15,105 bases of DNA. It comes from CAZOIA01 sp964579675. Lineage in GTDB: Bacteria; Planctomycetota; Phycisphaerae; UBA1845; PWPN01. The DNA is taken from positions 1 to 15,105 of the forward strand of contig CAZOIA010000142.1 of assembly GCA_964579675.1 (NCBI GenBank). Direction: 5' to 3'. This document shows, piece after piece, positions 5,876-12,955 of the stretch; the stretch's first letter is position 1; each line of letters opens with the position of its first letter. Made by a program: the position numbers and the translations under genes. The notes under the pieces were generated by a model that had not been told where the DNA came from, made no database searches, and saw only the letters and a list, made by a program, of their open reading frames with translations.

Positions 5876-7183
5876 ATGGCGTCTGTAACCCGAATCGGCA
5901 GAAGCAAACGTCCGCCGCGAGCCGTCCAATTCGTGGCCCCGGATGGCGTTCGCAAGACGATCCGGGTAGGCCCGGTCGGGTATGAGACAGCCCTTGACTT
6001 CAAACGCAAAGTCGAAAAGCTGCTTGCCTGGTCGATCACGAACGAAGCACCCGACGCACAGACGGCAACTTGGCTGGCGGGCCTGCCGGCTCGGATACAC
6101 GCGAGACTGGCCCGCGTCGGCCTTGTTGAACCACGGACACCCGAGCCCGCGGCGCCGGGCCTGGGAAACTGGCTTGGCAAGCACCTCAAACAGCGGCCCG
6201 ATTTGAAGCCATCGAGTCGGCAAAAGCTGGAGCGGACAGGGTATTTCCTCAGAAGGTTCTACGATACCGATCTGCCCATCGACGGAATCACAGCCGACAG
6301 CGCGGCGGATTGGCGGGTGTGGCTGGGGGGGCAGGGGCTTGCTGAAGCGACCGTGCGGCTGCATTGCCGGAATGCGAAGTGCATGTTCAATGAGGCGTGC
6401 GAACGGGAGCTGATTAAGGCAAACCCGTTCCGCAAGTTGACCAGCGCCGCGGTGGCTGCAAGTCGGGAGCGATACGTCACGCCTGGGGATACCGCTGCTG
6501 TTCTGAACGCCTGTCCGAGCGTCCAGTGGCGAGCCCTGGTCGGCCTTGCACGACTGGCGGGTCTGCGGGTGCCGAGTGAAACCCACCGGCTGACGTGGGC
6601 TGACCTGGATTGGAGCCGGGGCCGGCTGTCAGTTCATTCGCCGAAAACAGAACGCTACAGCGGGCATGAAAGTCGGATCGTTCCGATCGTGCCGGCGCTC
6701 ATGACGATCCTGCAAAACACGTTCGACGCCGCAACAGAAGGCCAGGAACAGATTATCGCCCTCTCGCGGAACAACCTCCACCGCACCCTGGAAGCGATCG
6801 TGAAGCGGGCGGGCATGGCCCCCTGGCCAAGACCGTTTCAGACTCTACGCCAGAGCTGTGACAGCGAATGGAAGCTCACTTTCCCGGCACACGCGGTCGA
6901 TCAGTGGTTGGGGCACAGCGCTGAAGTGTCCCGCAAGCACTACCTCATGGTGCCCGATCACGTTTATGACCTGGCGGCCGGCCTGACCAGCAGCGCGGAA
7001 AGCGCTGCAGAAAGCGCAGCAGCAGGCCCGCGCACTGAGTTGAATGGCGACGAACACGCATTAAAGCCCGGTGAACGGAAACGACCTCAGAACGCCGTTT
7101 GTGCGGGTTCTGGGGCCAAAAACGAAGATGGGCCCGGAGGGATTCGAACCCCCGACCAAGCGATTATGAGTCGCCTGCTCTAA
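5876..7183 (+). CDS. Tyrosine integrase ending inside the tRNA attachment site
   Basis: A 435-residue protein from ATG 5876, with AAAGGTGG 7 nt upstream. An N-terminal arm-binding region (~1-95) is followed by a core-binding SAM-like domain (~97-195, LGNWLGKHLKQRPDLKPS onward) and a catalytic domain (~200-370). Catalytic residues visible are Arg231 in LAGLRVPSE, a Lys in HSPKTER, Arg325 in QTLRQS, His347 in LGHS and Tyr356 in KHYL. The HxxR His is replaced by Gln, as I recall for planctomycete integrases. A low-complexity Ser/Ala tail follows, and the last ~18 codons (7129-7183, GPGGIRTPDQAIMSRLL) are the antisense of the tRNA, so the stop codon lies in the attachment region. It should catalyse integration and excision at this tRNA. 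Confidence 0.92.
   Translation: MASVTRIGRSKRPPRAVQFVAPDGVRKTIRVGPVGYETALDFKRKVEKLLAWSITNEAPDAQTATWLAGLPARIHARLARVGLVEPRTPEPAAPGLGNWLGKHLKQRPDLKPSSRQKLERTGYFLRRFYDTDLPIDGITADSAADWRVWLGGQGLAEATVRLHCRNAKCMFNEACERELIKANPFRKLTSAAVAASRERYVTPGDTAAVLNACPSVQWRALVGLARLAGLRVPSETHRLTWADLDWSRGRLSVHSPKTERYSGHESRIVPIVPALMTILQNTFDAATEGQEQIIALSRNNLHRTLEAIVKRAGMAPWPRPFQTLRQSCDSEWKLTFPAHAVDQWLGHSAEVSRKHYLMVPDHVYDLAAGLTSSAESAAESAAAGPRTELNGDEHALKPGERKRPQNAVCAGSGAKNEDGPGGIRTPDQAIMSRLL
7129..7165. other. Probable attachment core (att) in the tRNA 3' half
   Basis: Elements using this kind of integrase recombine in the 3' half of the tRNA and restore it on insertion. The integrase abuts this end, so the core should lie within the acceptor, T-arm and possibly the anticodon arm. 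The matching repeat at the other end is not in the window, so the limits are approximate. Confidence 0.6.
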
Positions 7184-7201
7184 CCGCTGAGCTACGGGCC
7201 C
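7129..7201 (-). tRNA. ileX-like: tRNA-Ile2 (anticodon CAT, lysidine type)
   Basis: The 73-nt - strand sequence folds into a full cloverleaf: a 7-bp acceptor (GGGCCCG/CGGGCCC), a D-arm with AGCGGTTA loop, an anticodon stem GGCGA/TCGCT around CTCATAA, and a T-arm with TTCGAAT loop. The anticodon CAT is at 7166-7168. The D-arm and anticodon arm closely match E. coli tRNA-Ile2, whose C34 becomes lysidine to read AUA, so this is Ile rather than Met. CCA is not encoded. The 3' end faces the integrase and forms the element's attachment site. Confidence 0.93.
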
Positions 7202-7214
7202 AGCACACGAACTC

Positions 7215-7243
7215 ATAGTATCCACTCTCTCGGGCGCGTTCAA
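7215..7243 (-). promoter_or_regulatory. Sigma-70 promoter of the tRNA gene
   Basis: Read on the - strand, TTGAAC (7243-7238) is followed after 17 bp by TACTAT (7220-7215). The -10 ends 13 nt before the tRNA 5' end at 7201, so transcription would begin near 7208. Confidence 0.75.
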
Positions 7244-7260
7244 CGTCCATCGCCGGTTGC

Positions 7261-10011
7261 TCACGGTGCAACAACCGCGGTAACGAGCTGCTCCTCCGGG
7301 CAATCCTGCACCAGGCGCACCTTCGTCAAAACGGCTAGCGGCCCGGTGGTCGCGAATGTCACTTTCTGTCGGGCTATCAACTCAACGGGCTGCACGTTCG
7401 CCAGCTTTCGCCGCTCCCCTTGCCGGGCGGGGATGATTTCGGGCGGCTCGCCGGGGAACCAGACCAGCCGCTCGCCCTGGCGCAAGGTCACGGGGAATAC
7501 GACGCGTCGCTGACCCATCATCAGCTCCGGCTCCACGAGCAGTGGCTCATCCGGCGCGGCCGGTGCCTTGACATCGTCGAGCATGGGCCCGCAACGAATC
7601 TGGACCCCGAGTCGCGAGCCTTCCATCGCCGGCTCGACCGTCCAGACGTTCTGTTTGCCGTCGAGGTCGCGGACCTCCTGCCAGGGGCCGTAGACGACCC
7701 GTCTCAGGCGCAGCGGGTTGCGCAGCAACCGATACTCACGCCCGGGCTCTCGCAGAAGCTTGCGGATGGCCGCCGGCACCTTGCCCGACCGACGGAGCCC
7801 TTCGTACGTGCTGACGAGGTCGAAGATGGGGCCCATTTCGGGGTGATCTCGCAGGCGCTGGGGGTTTGTCTGCACGGACACGGAGGCCCCGAATCCCAAA
7901 CACTTCTGCAGGATGTAGTCGAACTGGTCGGCGGTAACCTCGGGGTCGTACACGTAGTACCAGCCGACGTCCAGCGGCATCAGGTTCCCTGTGTAACCGG
8001 CAAGCCAGGACATGCGCTTGTCCAGATAGCCCTTGACATCCCCGTGCCCGTCCGCAGAGGCCATGCGCGAGATGAGATGCCACGAGTAATGGCTGTAGCT
8101 GGAGCCTTGCAGGAACGTGTCCTTGTTACGCAGCCGCTCGTAGTACATGCTCTGCAGCTTGGCGTTGTAATACCAGTGCTCGCCTTGCAGCCGCTCCGAG
8201 CCGTCGAAGTACAGCATGTCAGCGTTGATCGCGTTGGCGACTTTGCACACATTGCTGATGACCTCGTCGGCAAGCGTGCTGTCCAGGTCGTAAAGAAAGT
8301 AGCCGTACGAGCGCAACAAGTGGCCGATCTTGGCCCCTTTGCGATGTGAGCCGGCCCCGGTGCGACACGCCCGCCGCTCGCAATCCCCGAAGCCGCAGGG
8401 AGGCTCCCTGCGCAACTGGCCGTAATGGATCAGCTCATCGCCGATCTGGATGAACGTGCCCTTTCCCAGATAGCCGCCGTCCTCGGCGGGAAAGCTTTCG
8501 GGGGGCCGGGTCGTTGGAATGAAGTCGGCCTTCTCGTCCACGTCCGCGGCAAGCTCAGCCTGGGCATCCTTGAAGAGCCGCGGATCGGGCCTGGGCCAGA
8601 CGTACGGGTCATTCAGGTAAACCGCCGCCGCGAGAGAATGCAGGCCGACGCGAAAGCCCGCCTGCCGCAGCTTTGCGACCGTTCGCTGCAACGAAGGCAA
8701 GCCGTCGGGGAACATATCGCGGTTGATCTCATGGTGGCCGTGGCTGCGGCTCCAGCTCCCGCCCAGGATGAGGATGGTGGAGAACCCGCCCCGCTTCGCC
8801 CACTTGATCACCTCGTCCACGTCCTGCTCACCGAACCTGGTGATGAACAGGTAGCTCTGCTTCGTCCAGGGCGACTGCTTGCTCCATGTCCCACCGGGAT
8901 GCGGGTTTGGCAGCCCGGCCGCCTTCTCGAATGCGTCGATCGCGTCCTCGAAGCCTTCTCGCGGGCCGGCGATGATGCCGAAACCCGCCGGCGTGATCCC
9001 GTACCGCTTGTAGCTCTCCGCGTTGAGGAATACACCCCGGCCATCCCATAACTCGCTGGCCGGATCCTCGAAGTCCTCCAGCATCACTTCCCGCCGGCCT
9101 TGGGGTGTCTCGACCACGGCCCGCACGGCATCGACCGTGCATTGGACGGAAGTACTGGCCGGCAATCCGTTGTAGTAGAAGTTCAGGTGACTGACATGCG
9201 TATGGTCGGCCTTGTCTTGAGCCGGCTGGTCACAGGTGACCTCGCGCCAGCCGCTGAAGTCGATGCGGATGTAGTCATCCCGGTAGCCCTCCTTGCCGTC
9301 GTGGAGCTGGATCTTGAGCAGCTCTCCCTTGCCGTCGCCGTGTACCCACGCCTTGACGGCTTGCAGGCCGGTGAGGTTCTGCGGCGGGCCGAAGGTGCGC
9401 CCCCGAACGGACCAGCCGTCGTTCTTATCCCGCGAAGAGGTGGCAGCGAAAGAAGCGGCCTGACGTCCCTCCCGGATGAGCTCCGTCTCCGGGCCGAACG
9501 TGTGGGTAACGCCCGTGTGGTTGCTGCCCCGTGCCTGGCCGGCCGTGGCATGGCCCCGGACATTAATGTGGGTCGCCATCACCGCCGCGGCGAATTCTTC
9601 GTCGTAGCAGGCGTTGATCTTGGAGCCAACGGTCGGCAAATCGTCAAGGTTCAGCCTGCAGACGTGAAGGGTCCGGACCTTGGCGGGCTCCATCCCGTCG
9701 AGACTCAGCAGTTGCCACAGCGAGAATCCGGGGCCGGTGCTGACGCGATAAGTGAGACTCACGCCATCGGCGAAGGTAAATGAGACCCGATCGTCCGACT
9801 TGTCCACGCCCGAGGGCACGAGTACGGCGTCGTCGGTTTCTATGCGGCAGAAAGGATGTCCGCCCACCGCGTAGTTGCGTCCAGTCGCGTTATCCTGGAG
9901 CGCGACCACGCGCCCGGTATCGTCGAGGCGCAGCAGAGCTGTGTCCCACCGGACGTCCACGGTGCCCAGGCAGGCCGTGGCCAGGATACCCAACGCTTTC
10001 AATGAGATCAT
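7261..10011 (-). CDS. Large secreted glycoside-hydrolase-like protein (TIM-barrel type)
   Basis: A 916-residue protein. ATG 10011 is chosen because GGAGGTGA (10026-10019) lies 7 nt before it and a hydrophobic N-terminus follows directly (MISLKALGILATACLG), a likely signal peptide with a possible lipobox Cys15. Residues ~20-370 look like beta-rich N-terminal domains. From ~395 (SYLFITRFGEQDVDEVIKWAKRGGFSTILILGG) to ~740 the pattern is of a TIM barrel, with strand LYFDGSE (600-606) whose Asp603 and Glu606 could be catalytic. A Cys-rich insertion (GFGDCERRACRTGAGSHRKGAKIGHLL) lies before it. A C-terminal beta-sandwich is likely. I cannot name the family or substrate; polysaccharide breakdown outside the cytoplasm is inferred. 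Confidence 0.75.
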   Translation of the reverse strand: MISLKALGILATACLGTVDVRWDTALLRLDDTGRVVALQDNATGRNYAVGGHPFCRIETDDAVLVPSGVDKSDDRVSFTFADGVSLTYRVSTGPGFSLWQLLSLDGMEPAKVRTLHVCRLNLDDLPTVGSKINACYDEEFAAAVMATHINVRGHATAGQARGSNHTGVTHTFGPETELIREGRQAASFAATSSRDKNDGWSVRGRTFGPPQNLTGLQAVKAWVHGDGKGELLKIQLHDGKEGYRDDYIRIDFSGWREVTCDQPAQDKADHTHVSHLNFYYNGLPASTSVQCTVDAVRAVVETPQGRREVMLEDFEDPASELWDGRGVFLNAESYKRYGITPAGFGIIAGPREGFEDAIDAFEKAAGLPNPHPGGTWSKQSPWTKQSYLFITRFGEQDVDEVIKWAKRGGFSTILILGGSWSRSHGHHEINRDMFPDGLPSLQRTVAKLRQAGFRVGLHSLAAAVYLNDPYVWPRPDPRLFKDAQAELAADVDEKADFIPTTRPPESFPAEDGGYLGKGTFIQIGDELIHYGQLRREPPCGFGDCERRACRTGAGSHRKGAKIGHLLRSYGYFLYDLDSTLADEVISNVCKVANAINADMLYFDGSERLQGEHWYYNAKLQSMYYERLRNKDTFLQGSSYSHYSWHLISRMASADGHGDVKGYLDKRMSWLAGYTGNLMPLDVGWYYVYDPEVTADQFDYILQKCLGFGASVSVQTNPQRLRDHPEMGPIFDLVSTYEGLRRSGKVPAAIRKLLREPGREYRLLRNPLRLRRVVYGPWQEVRDLDGKQNVWTVEPAMEGSRLGVQIRCGPMLDDVKAPAAPDEPLLVEPELMMGQRRVVFPVTLRQGERLVWFPGEPPEIIPARQGERRKLANVQPVELIARQKVTFATTGPLAVLTKVRLVQDCPEEQLVTAVVAP

Positions 10012-10102
10012 TGTCAGATCACCTCCCATGCGGTCTTGGCTGTTCCTGAAGACGATGTGCCGGTCCGGGCTCAAGCAGCGACTCGTGCGTATTCGGGCGG
10101 TG

Positions 10103-10867
10103 CTATCCGGCGCGAAAGGCGAGGCCGAAGATGCCCAACGTGATTGCCGCCGCGGCCAGGATCATGGTCACGATGAACAGCATCATGAATCGCCGGCTCT
10201 GGCGAGCGATCAGTTGACCGAGCAGCTCGTTTTGCCGGCTGGCCTTGTCGTCCATCTGCTTGAGGGCCTGGCTCTGGGCCTGGTGGGATTCACCGAGCAT
10301 GTTGATCGCGGTGCCGACCTTGCCCATCGTCTGGGAAGCGAGGACGCTTTGCTCACCGGCCATTTCGAGCTGGCGGTTCATGCCGGTGAGGGTTTCAGCC
10401 TGGGCCCGAGCGACTTTGGGAACCTCGCTCATCACCTCGGTCAGTTGCTGGGTGCGGGTGCTTGTGGCCTCCAGTTGACTTACGATGGCTTCAAGCGTCT
10501 GTGCCTGCTGGCGGGAGATCCCGGGGACGTCGCTCATCGAGCGGGCCAACTGCTCGAGGGAGGTGCAGATTCGCTCACTCCTCTCGGCGTGGGTGACGAG
10601 ATGGTTGCGAATCTGCTCGATCACCTCCGTCACCTGCTCGTAACCCTCCTGCAACCTGGCGAGGGTCTGGTCGCGTTTGGTCCAGCGGGCCAGCGGGCCC
10701 GTTGGCTTGCCGGTCGGCGGTTCGGCATCGCCGGGCGGTTCAGCCGGCTCAGCCAGCAGGCCGTCGTCACCCACTTCCGGCAAGTCGTGCAGTTGGTCGT
10801 CTCGGCGCCGTCGGATCCTGAGCGCACCGGCCAGACGCGTCCAAAACGTAGGGGACTTTGTGGTCAT
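10103..10867 (-). CDS. C-terminally membrane-anchored coiled-coil protein with a 35-residue repeat
   Basis: A 254-residue protein from ATG 10867, with GGAGGG about 9 nt upstream. It has a basic N-terminus, a Pro/Glu-rich linker (~30-60), a long helical coiled-coil region (~65-225) and one membrane segment at ~228-250 (MLFIVTMILAAAAITLGIFGLAF), leaving the bulk probably in the cytoplasm. The motif M(S/G)xVP recurs at residues 111, 146 and, more weakly, 181, a period of 35 residues or five heptads. The helical bundle resembles chemoreceptor signalling regions but lacks their conserved tip. It ends 91 bp before the glycoside-hydrolase-like gene and may be co-transcribed with it. Function unknown. 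Confidence 0.75.
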   Translation of the reverse strand: MTTKSPTFWTRLAGALRIRRRRDDQLHDLPEVGDDGLLAEPAEPPGDAEPPTGKPTGPLARWTKRDQTLARLQEGYEQVTEVIEQIRNHLVTHAERSERICTSLEQLARSMSDVPGISRQQAQTLEAIVSQLEATSTRTQQLTEVMSEVPKVARAQAETLTGMNRQLEMAGEQSVLASQTMGKVGTAINMLGESHQAQSQALKQMDDKASRQNELLGQLIARQSRRFMMLFIVTMILAAAAITLGIFGLAFRAG

Positions 10868-11015
10868 CGCAAGGGACCCTCCAGCGAAACCGCAATCAGC
10901 CGCAACATGACGGCATCGTCCGGTTGTTCACCACGGAGACACGGAGAAGAGGGCAAGAGTGGAACAGCGGGCGACAGGGAGAGCGGGAGAAGCGGTGCTG
11001 CGTCGCGGCCTCACG

Positions 11016-11072
11016 TTCAGCCGCAACCCGAAGGAGAGCCAAGCGATGTTTAGCCGCGACCCGAAGGGGAGC
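11016..11072 (+). repeat. Two degenerate 24-bp direct repeats
   Basis: The 24-bp stretch at 11016-11039 recurs at 11049-11072 with three differences; the shared core is AGCCGC(A/G)ACCCGAAGG. The offset is 33 bp. A shorter related piece, TCAGCCGCAAC, is at 10896-10906. Confidence 0.65.
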
Positions 11073-11106
11073 GCGTCTGGCATGATTTCCTCCGCTCTCG
11101 ATTCTG

Positions 11107-11148
11107 AACTCTCAACTCTCAACTCTCAATCCTCAATTCTCAATTCTC
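11107..11148 (+). repeat. Heptamer tandem repeat, six units
   Basis: Six 7-bp units run without a gap: AACTCTC three times, then AATCCTC, then AATTCTC twice. One weaker unit may precede them (GATTCTG). The tract is pyrimidine-rich on this strand and ends directly at the inverted CTCCGTGG repeat. Confidence 0.85.
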
Positions 11149-11183
11149 CGTGGCTCGGTCTCTCCGTGGCGAAGAATCCAAGA

Positions 11184-12830
11184 TCAGGTTGTACCCGGGC
11201 GGCGTGGTGATCGCAAGCTGGTCTGCTTCTTCCCGTGGTTCTTGGCCCGTTCGCGACGGACGCCGTCGATAGCTTCGCGCATGCGCTGGAGCGTGTCGCG
11301 GTTTCGGCGGGTGCCGTAGTCGGCGTGGGCTTCGATGAAGGCGTCAAGGGTTTCGAGGCTCCGGTCGTCGGCGTCGGCGGGTTTGGGGCAGAGGTCGGCG
11401 AGTCTGAGATAAAGCTCGATGGACTCCGGGGGCATGTCCGCGTCGAACAGCCGCCGGGACAGGCGGGCGGCGAACTGCTCATCGGTCAGGTTGACGTTCC
11501 AGCAACGCTCGCGGAACAGGTACTGGTGGGAAAAGAAGGGCATCGTATGGGGATGGAACTCGCGGGGGTGGTCGATGCCGAGCTTGCCCCATCCGTTCCA
11601 CGGGTTGCCGAAACCCTGCCCCGGGTCGTAGCTGGTGGCAAAGCCGGTCAGGGCCAGTTCGCCCGGTCCGGGCGGGTCGTTGGAGCCGTGGAACTCGCTC
11701 ATCCGCACGATCGTGTGCCAGCGAAGCACCAGCGGATGCTCGGAAAGGGCGTTGTCGCGGATCGGATCACCCCAGCACCACCACCAGTAGATGCGCTTGT
11801 CGTCGATCTGGTGGACCGCCTGCCGATAGGCCTCGGCATTGAACTCACCGATGGCGATGGCGAACTCGAAGTTCGGGCGGTCCCGCCAGATGAGGTCGGT
11901 CAGGGTCTTGAGGGCTTCGGTTCGCTCCCGCCAGGTCTTCTCGTCGGCATCTCGACCTTCGCCGGCCGGCTCGAGGTAGATCCCCTCCGCCTCGGGGAGC
12001 AGGGCCAACATGTCGCGATAGTACTGGATGCCGCGTTCGATCGAGCCGGCGGCGTGCTTCTCGTGATGCCAGGTGAACCATCCCCCACCGATGTAGAACT
12101 TCATGCCCTCGCCGCGGCAAAGGTTGACCAGGCCGCCGACGTTCCAGGCGTCGGCCAGGTCGGTGCCCTCGTACTCGCCGCCGTATTGCTCCAGCAGCGG
12201 GAACCCCGCCAGCCAGAACCAGTTGCGATTGAGCGTCAGCTCGGAATGAAACTTGAGGACCCGTTTCCACGAATGGAGGGAGTCGTGAGCGGCCCAGCAA
12301 GGCAGGATATAGACGCCGCGGTAGGCGAAGGCGGGTTTCATTCTGACGTCCAGGGGCCAATCGACGGCGGCTCCGTCGGCGGTGGCGGGCATTCGGAAGT
12401 AGGCCAGCTCCTGGCAGCCGTGCTTGAGACCTATGGCCGAGTTGGCGGTGACGACGACGAACTGCTGATCTCCCGCCTCGTGGGTCACGATGCGGAACCC
12501 CTCGTCCCCGAGGCCCGCACAGTCGAGTTTCACACCCTGCTCGGCCAGGCGCGCGATCACCGGGTTGTTGGCCTCGTCCCCGACGACGATGTAGAGGCCG
12601 GGCCCCTCCGCGCCGGCGGTGCCGGGAAGGGTCCAACCGTAGGCGTCGGCCAGATGGCCGTTGAGCGTCGTCTGGACGATATCGTCCATGACCCCGCCGA
12701 GACGCGGCGCCACCAGCCGGGCGCGGGGCTCGTTATGCTTGAAGATCCACCGGTGCCGGGCGCAGCCGGGCTGGGCGGCCAACGCTGCCGATACCGAAAC
12801 GATCAATATCCTTATCCTTCCGGCCTTCAT
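11184..12830 (-). CDS. Secreted GH67-like (alpha-glucuronidase-like) glycoside hydrolase
   Basis: A 548-residue protein. The reading frame is open further upstream over deoC, but ATG 12830 is the real start: AGGGAG lies 9 nt before it and a signal sequence follows (MKAGRIRILIVSVSAALAAQPGC), with Cys23 as a possible but weak lipobox. Residues ~75-150 resemble the N-terminal domain of alpha-glucuronidases and hexosaminidases (LYIVVGDEANNP, then GFRIVTHE, FVVVTANSAIGLKHGCQELAYF). A TIM-barrel-like domain starts at FAYRGVYILPCW (~168) and includes GIYLEPAGE (283-291), with Glu287 and Glu291 as candidate catalytic residues. Substrate not predictable; uronic-acid-containing plant or algal glycans are one possibility. 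Confidence 0.75.
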   Translation of the reverse strand: MKAGRIRILIVSVSAALAAQPGCARHRWIFKHNEPRARLVAPRLGGVMDDIVQTTLNGHLADAYGWTLPGTAGAEGPGLYIVVGDEANNPVIARLAEQGVKLDCAGLGDEGFRIVTHEAGDQQFVVVTANSAIGLKHGCQELAYFRMPATADGAAVDWPLDVRMKPAFAYRGVYILPCWAAHDSLHSWKRVLKFHSELTLNRNWFWLAGFPLLEQYGGEYEGTDLADAWNVGGLVNLCRGEGMKFYIGGGWFTWHHEKHAAGSIERGIQYYRDMLALLPEAEGIYLEPAGEGRDADEKTWRERTEALKTLTDLIWRDRPNFEFAIAIGEFNAEAYRQAVHQIDDKRIYWWWCWGDPIRDNALSEHPLVLRWHTIVRMSEFHGSNDPPGPGELALTGFATSYDPGQGFGNPWNGWGKLGIDHPREFHPHTMPFFSHQYLFRERCWNVNLTDEQFAARLSRRLFDADMPPESIELYLRLADLCPKPADADDRSLETLDAFIEAHADYGTRRNRDTLQRMREAIDGVRRERAKNHGKKQTSLRSPRRPGTT

Positions 12831-12907
12831 CGACTTGATCTCCCTTGCGGATAATCCCATCTGCGGCGATTGCCTCGCGGCTCCGCTGTCCGTTGCTGTC
12901 GGGTTGA

Positions 12908-12952
12908 CACCGCTTCGGCACTCGCTGTCCGGTGCCGTTTTCGGCAGCGGTG
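12908..12952. repeat. Nested inverted repeats between deoC and the GH67-like gene
   Basis: CACCGCT (12908-12914) pairs with AGCGGTG (12946-12952). Inside are CGGCAC (12916-12921) with GTGCCG (12932-12937), and alternatively TGCCG/CGGCA around TTTT (12933-12946). On the - strand it follows the deoC stop and could stop or attenuate transcription, though no U-tract follows. Confidence 0.4.
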
Positions 12953-12955
12953 CGG

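Larger units (their letters stand above)
1..7183 (+). mobile_element. Right-hand part of an element integrated at tRNA-Ile2 (left end outside window)
   Basis: A block of co-directional, often overlapping + strand genes ends exactly at a tRNA gene. It holds a tyrosine integrase next to the tRNA 3' end, a serine recombinase, excisionase-like HTH proteins, a replication initiator plus helicase loader, and several small regulators. The tRNA lies with its 3' end facing the integrase, the classic layout for tRNA-targeted integration. No second copy of the tRNA 3' end was seen elsewhere in the window, so the other attachment site must lie to the left of base 1. Whether this is a prophage, phage-plasmid or plasmid-like element cannot be settled; the only hint of a virion gene is the partial first ORF. 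The exact right boundary within the tRNA is unknown. Confidence 0.8.
10931..11169. repeat. Inverted CCACGGAG repeats bounding a ~240-bp unit
   Basis: CCACGGAGACACGGAG at 10931-10946 is matched in inverse orientation by CTCCGTGG at 11146-11153 and again at 11162-11169. The paired ends enclose the other repeats, so the block resembles a small palindromic mobile unit. Similar CCACGGAGACACGGAG strings are, as I recall, common in intergenic DNA of several environmental bacterial groups. Confidence 0.5.
10868..11183. other. Intergenic spacer rich in repeats
   Basis: About 316 bp without a convincing gene. It contains CCACGGAG-type repeats at both ends in opposite orientation, a pair of 24-bp degenerate repeats, and a heptamer tandem array, each listed separately. 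Short ORFs crossing it are not preceded by good ribosome binding sites and show no domain. Confidence 0.7.

Noticed and set aside
5402..6586. - strand ORF of 394 codons
   Set aside because: Antisense to the serine recombinase end, the small genes and the integrase; composition (Pro/Arg/Ser-rich) is that of a shadow frame.
1..7128. Second copy of the tRNA 3' end (left attachment site)
   Set aside because: No repeat of the tRNA 3' half was seen by eye; it is probably beyond the left edge.
9875..11053. + strand ORF of 392 codons
   Set aside because: Antisense to the end of the large hydrolase and the coiled-coil gene; no domain and no good ribosome binding site.
11107..11148. CRISPR array
   Set aside because: The units are 7 bp and contiguous with no spacers; this is a simple tandem repeat.
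11235..12854. Long + strand ORF of 539 codons
   Set aside because: It is antisense to the GH67-like gene, which has a signal sequence, ribosome binding site and recognisable domains; long antisense frames are expected in GC-rich DNA.
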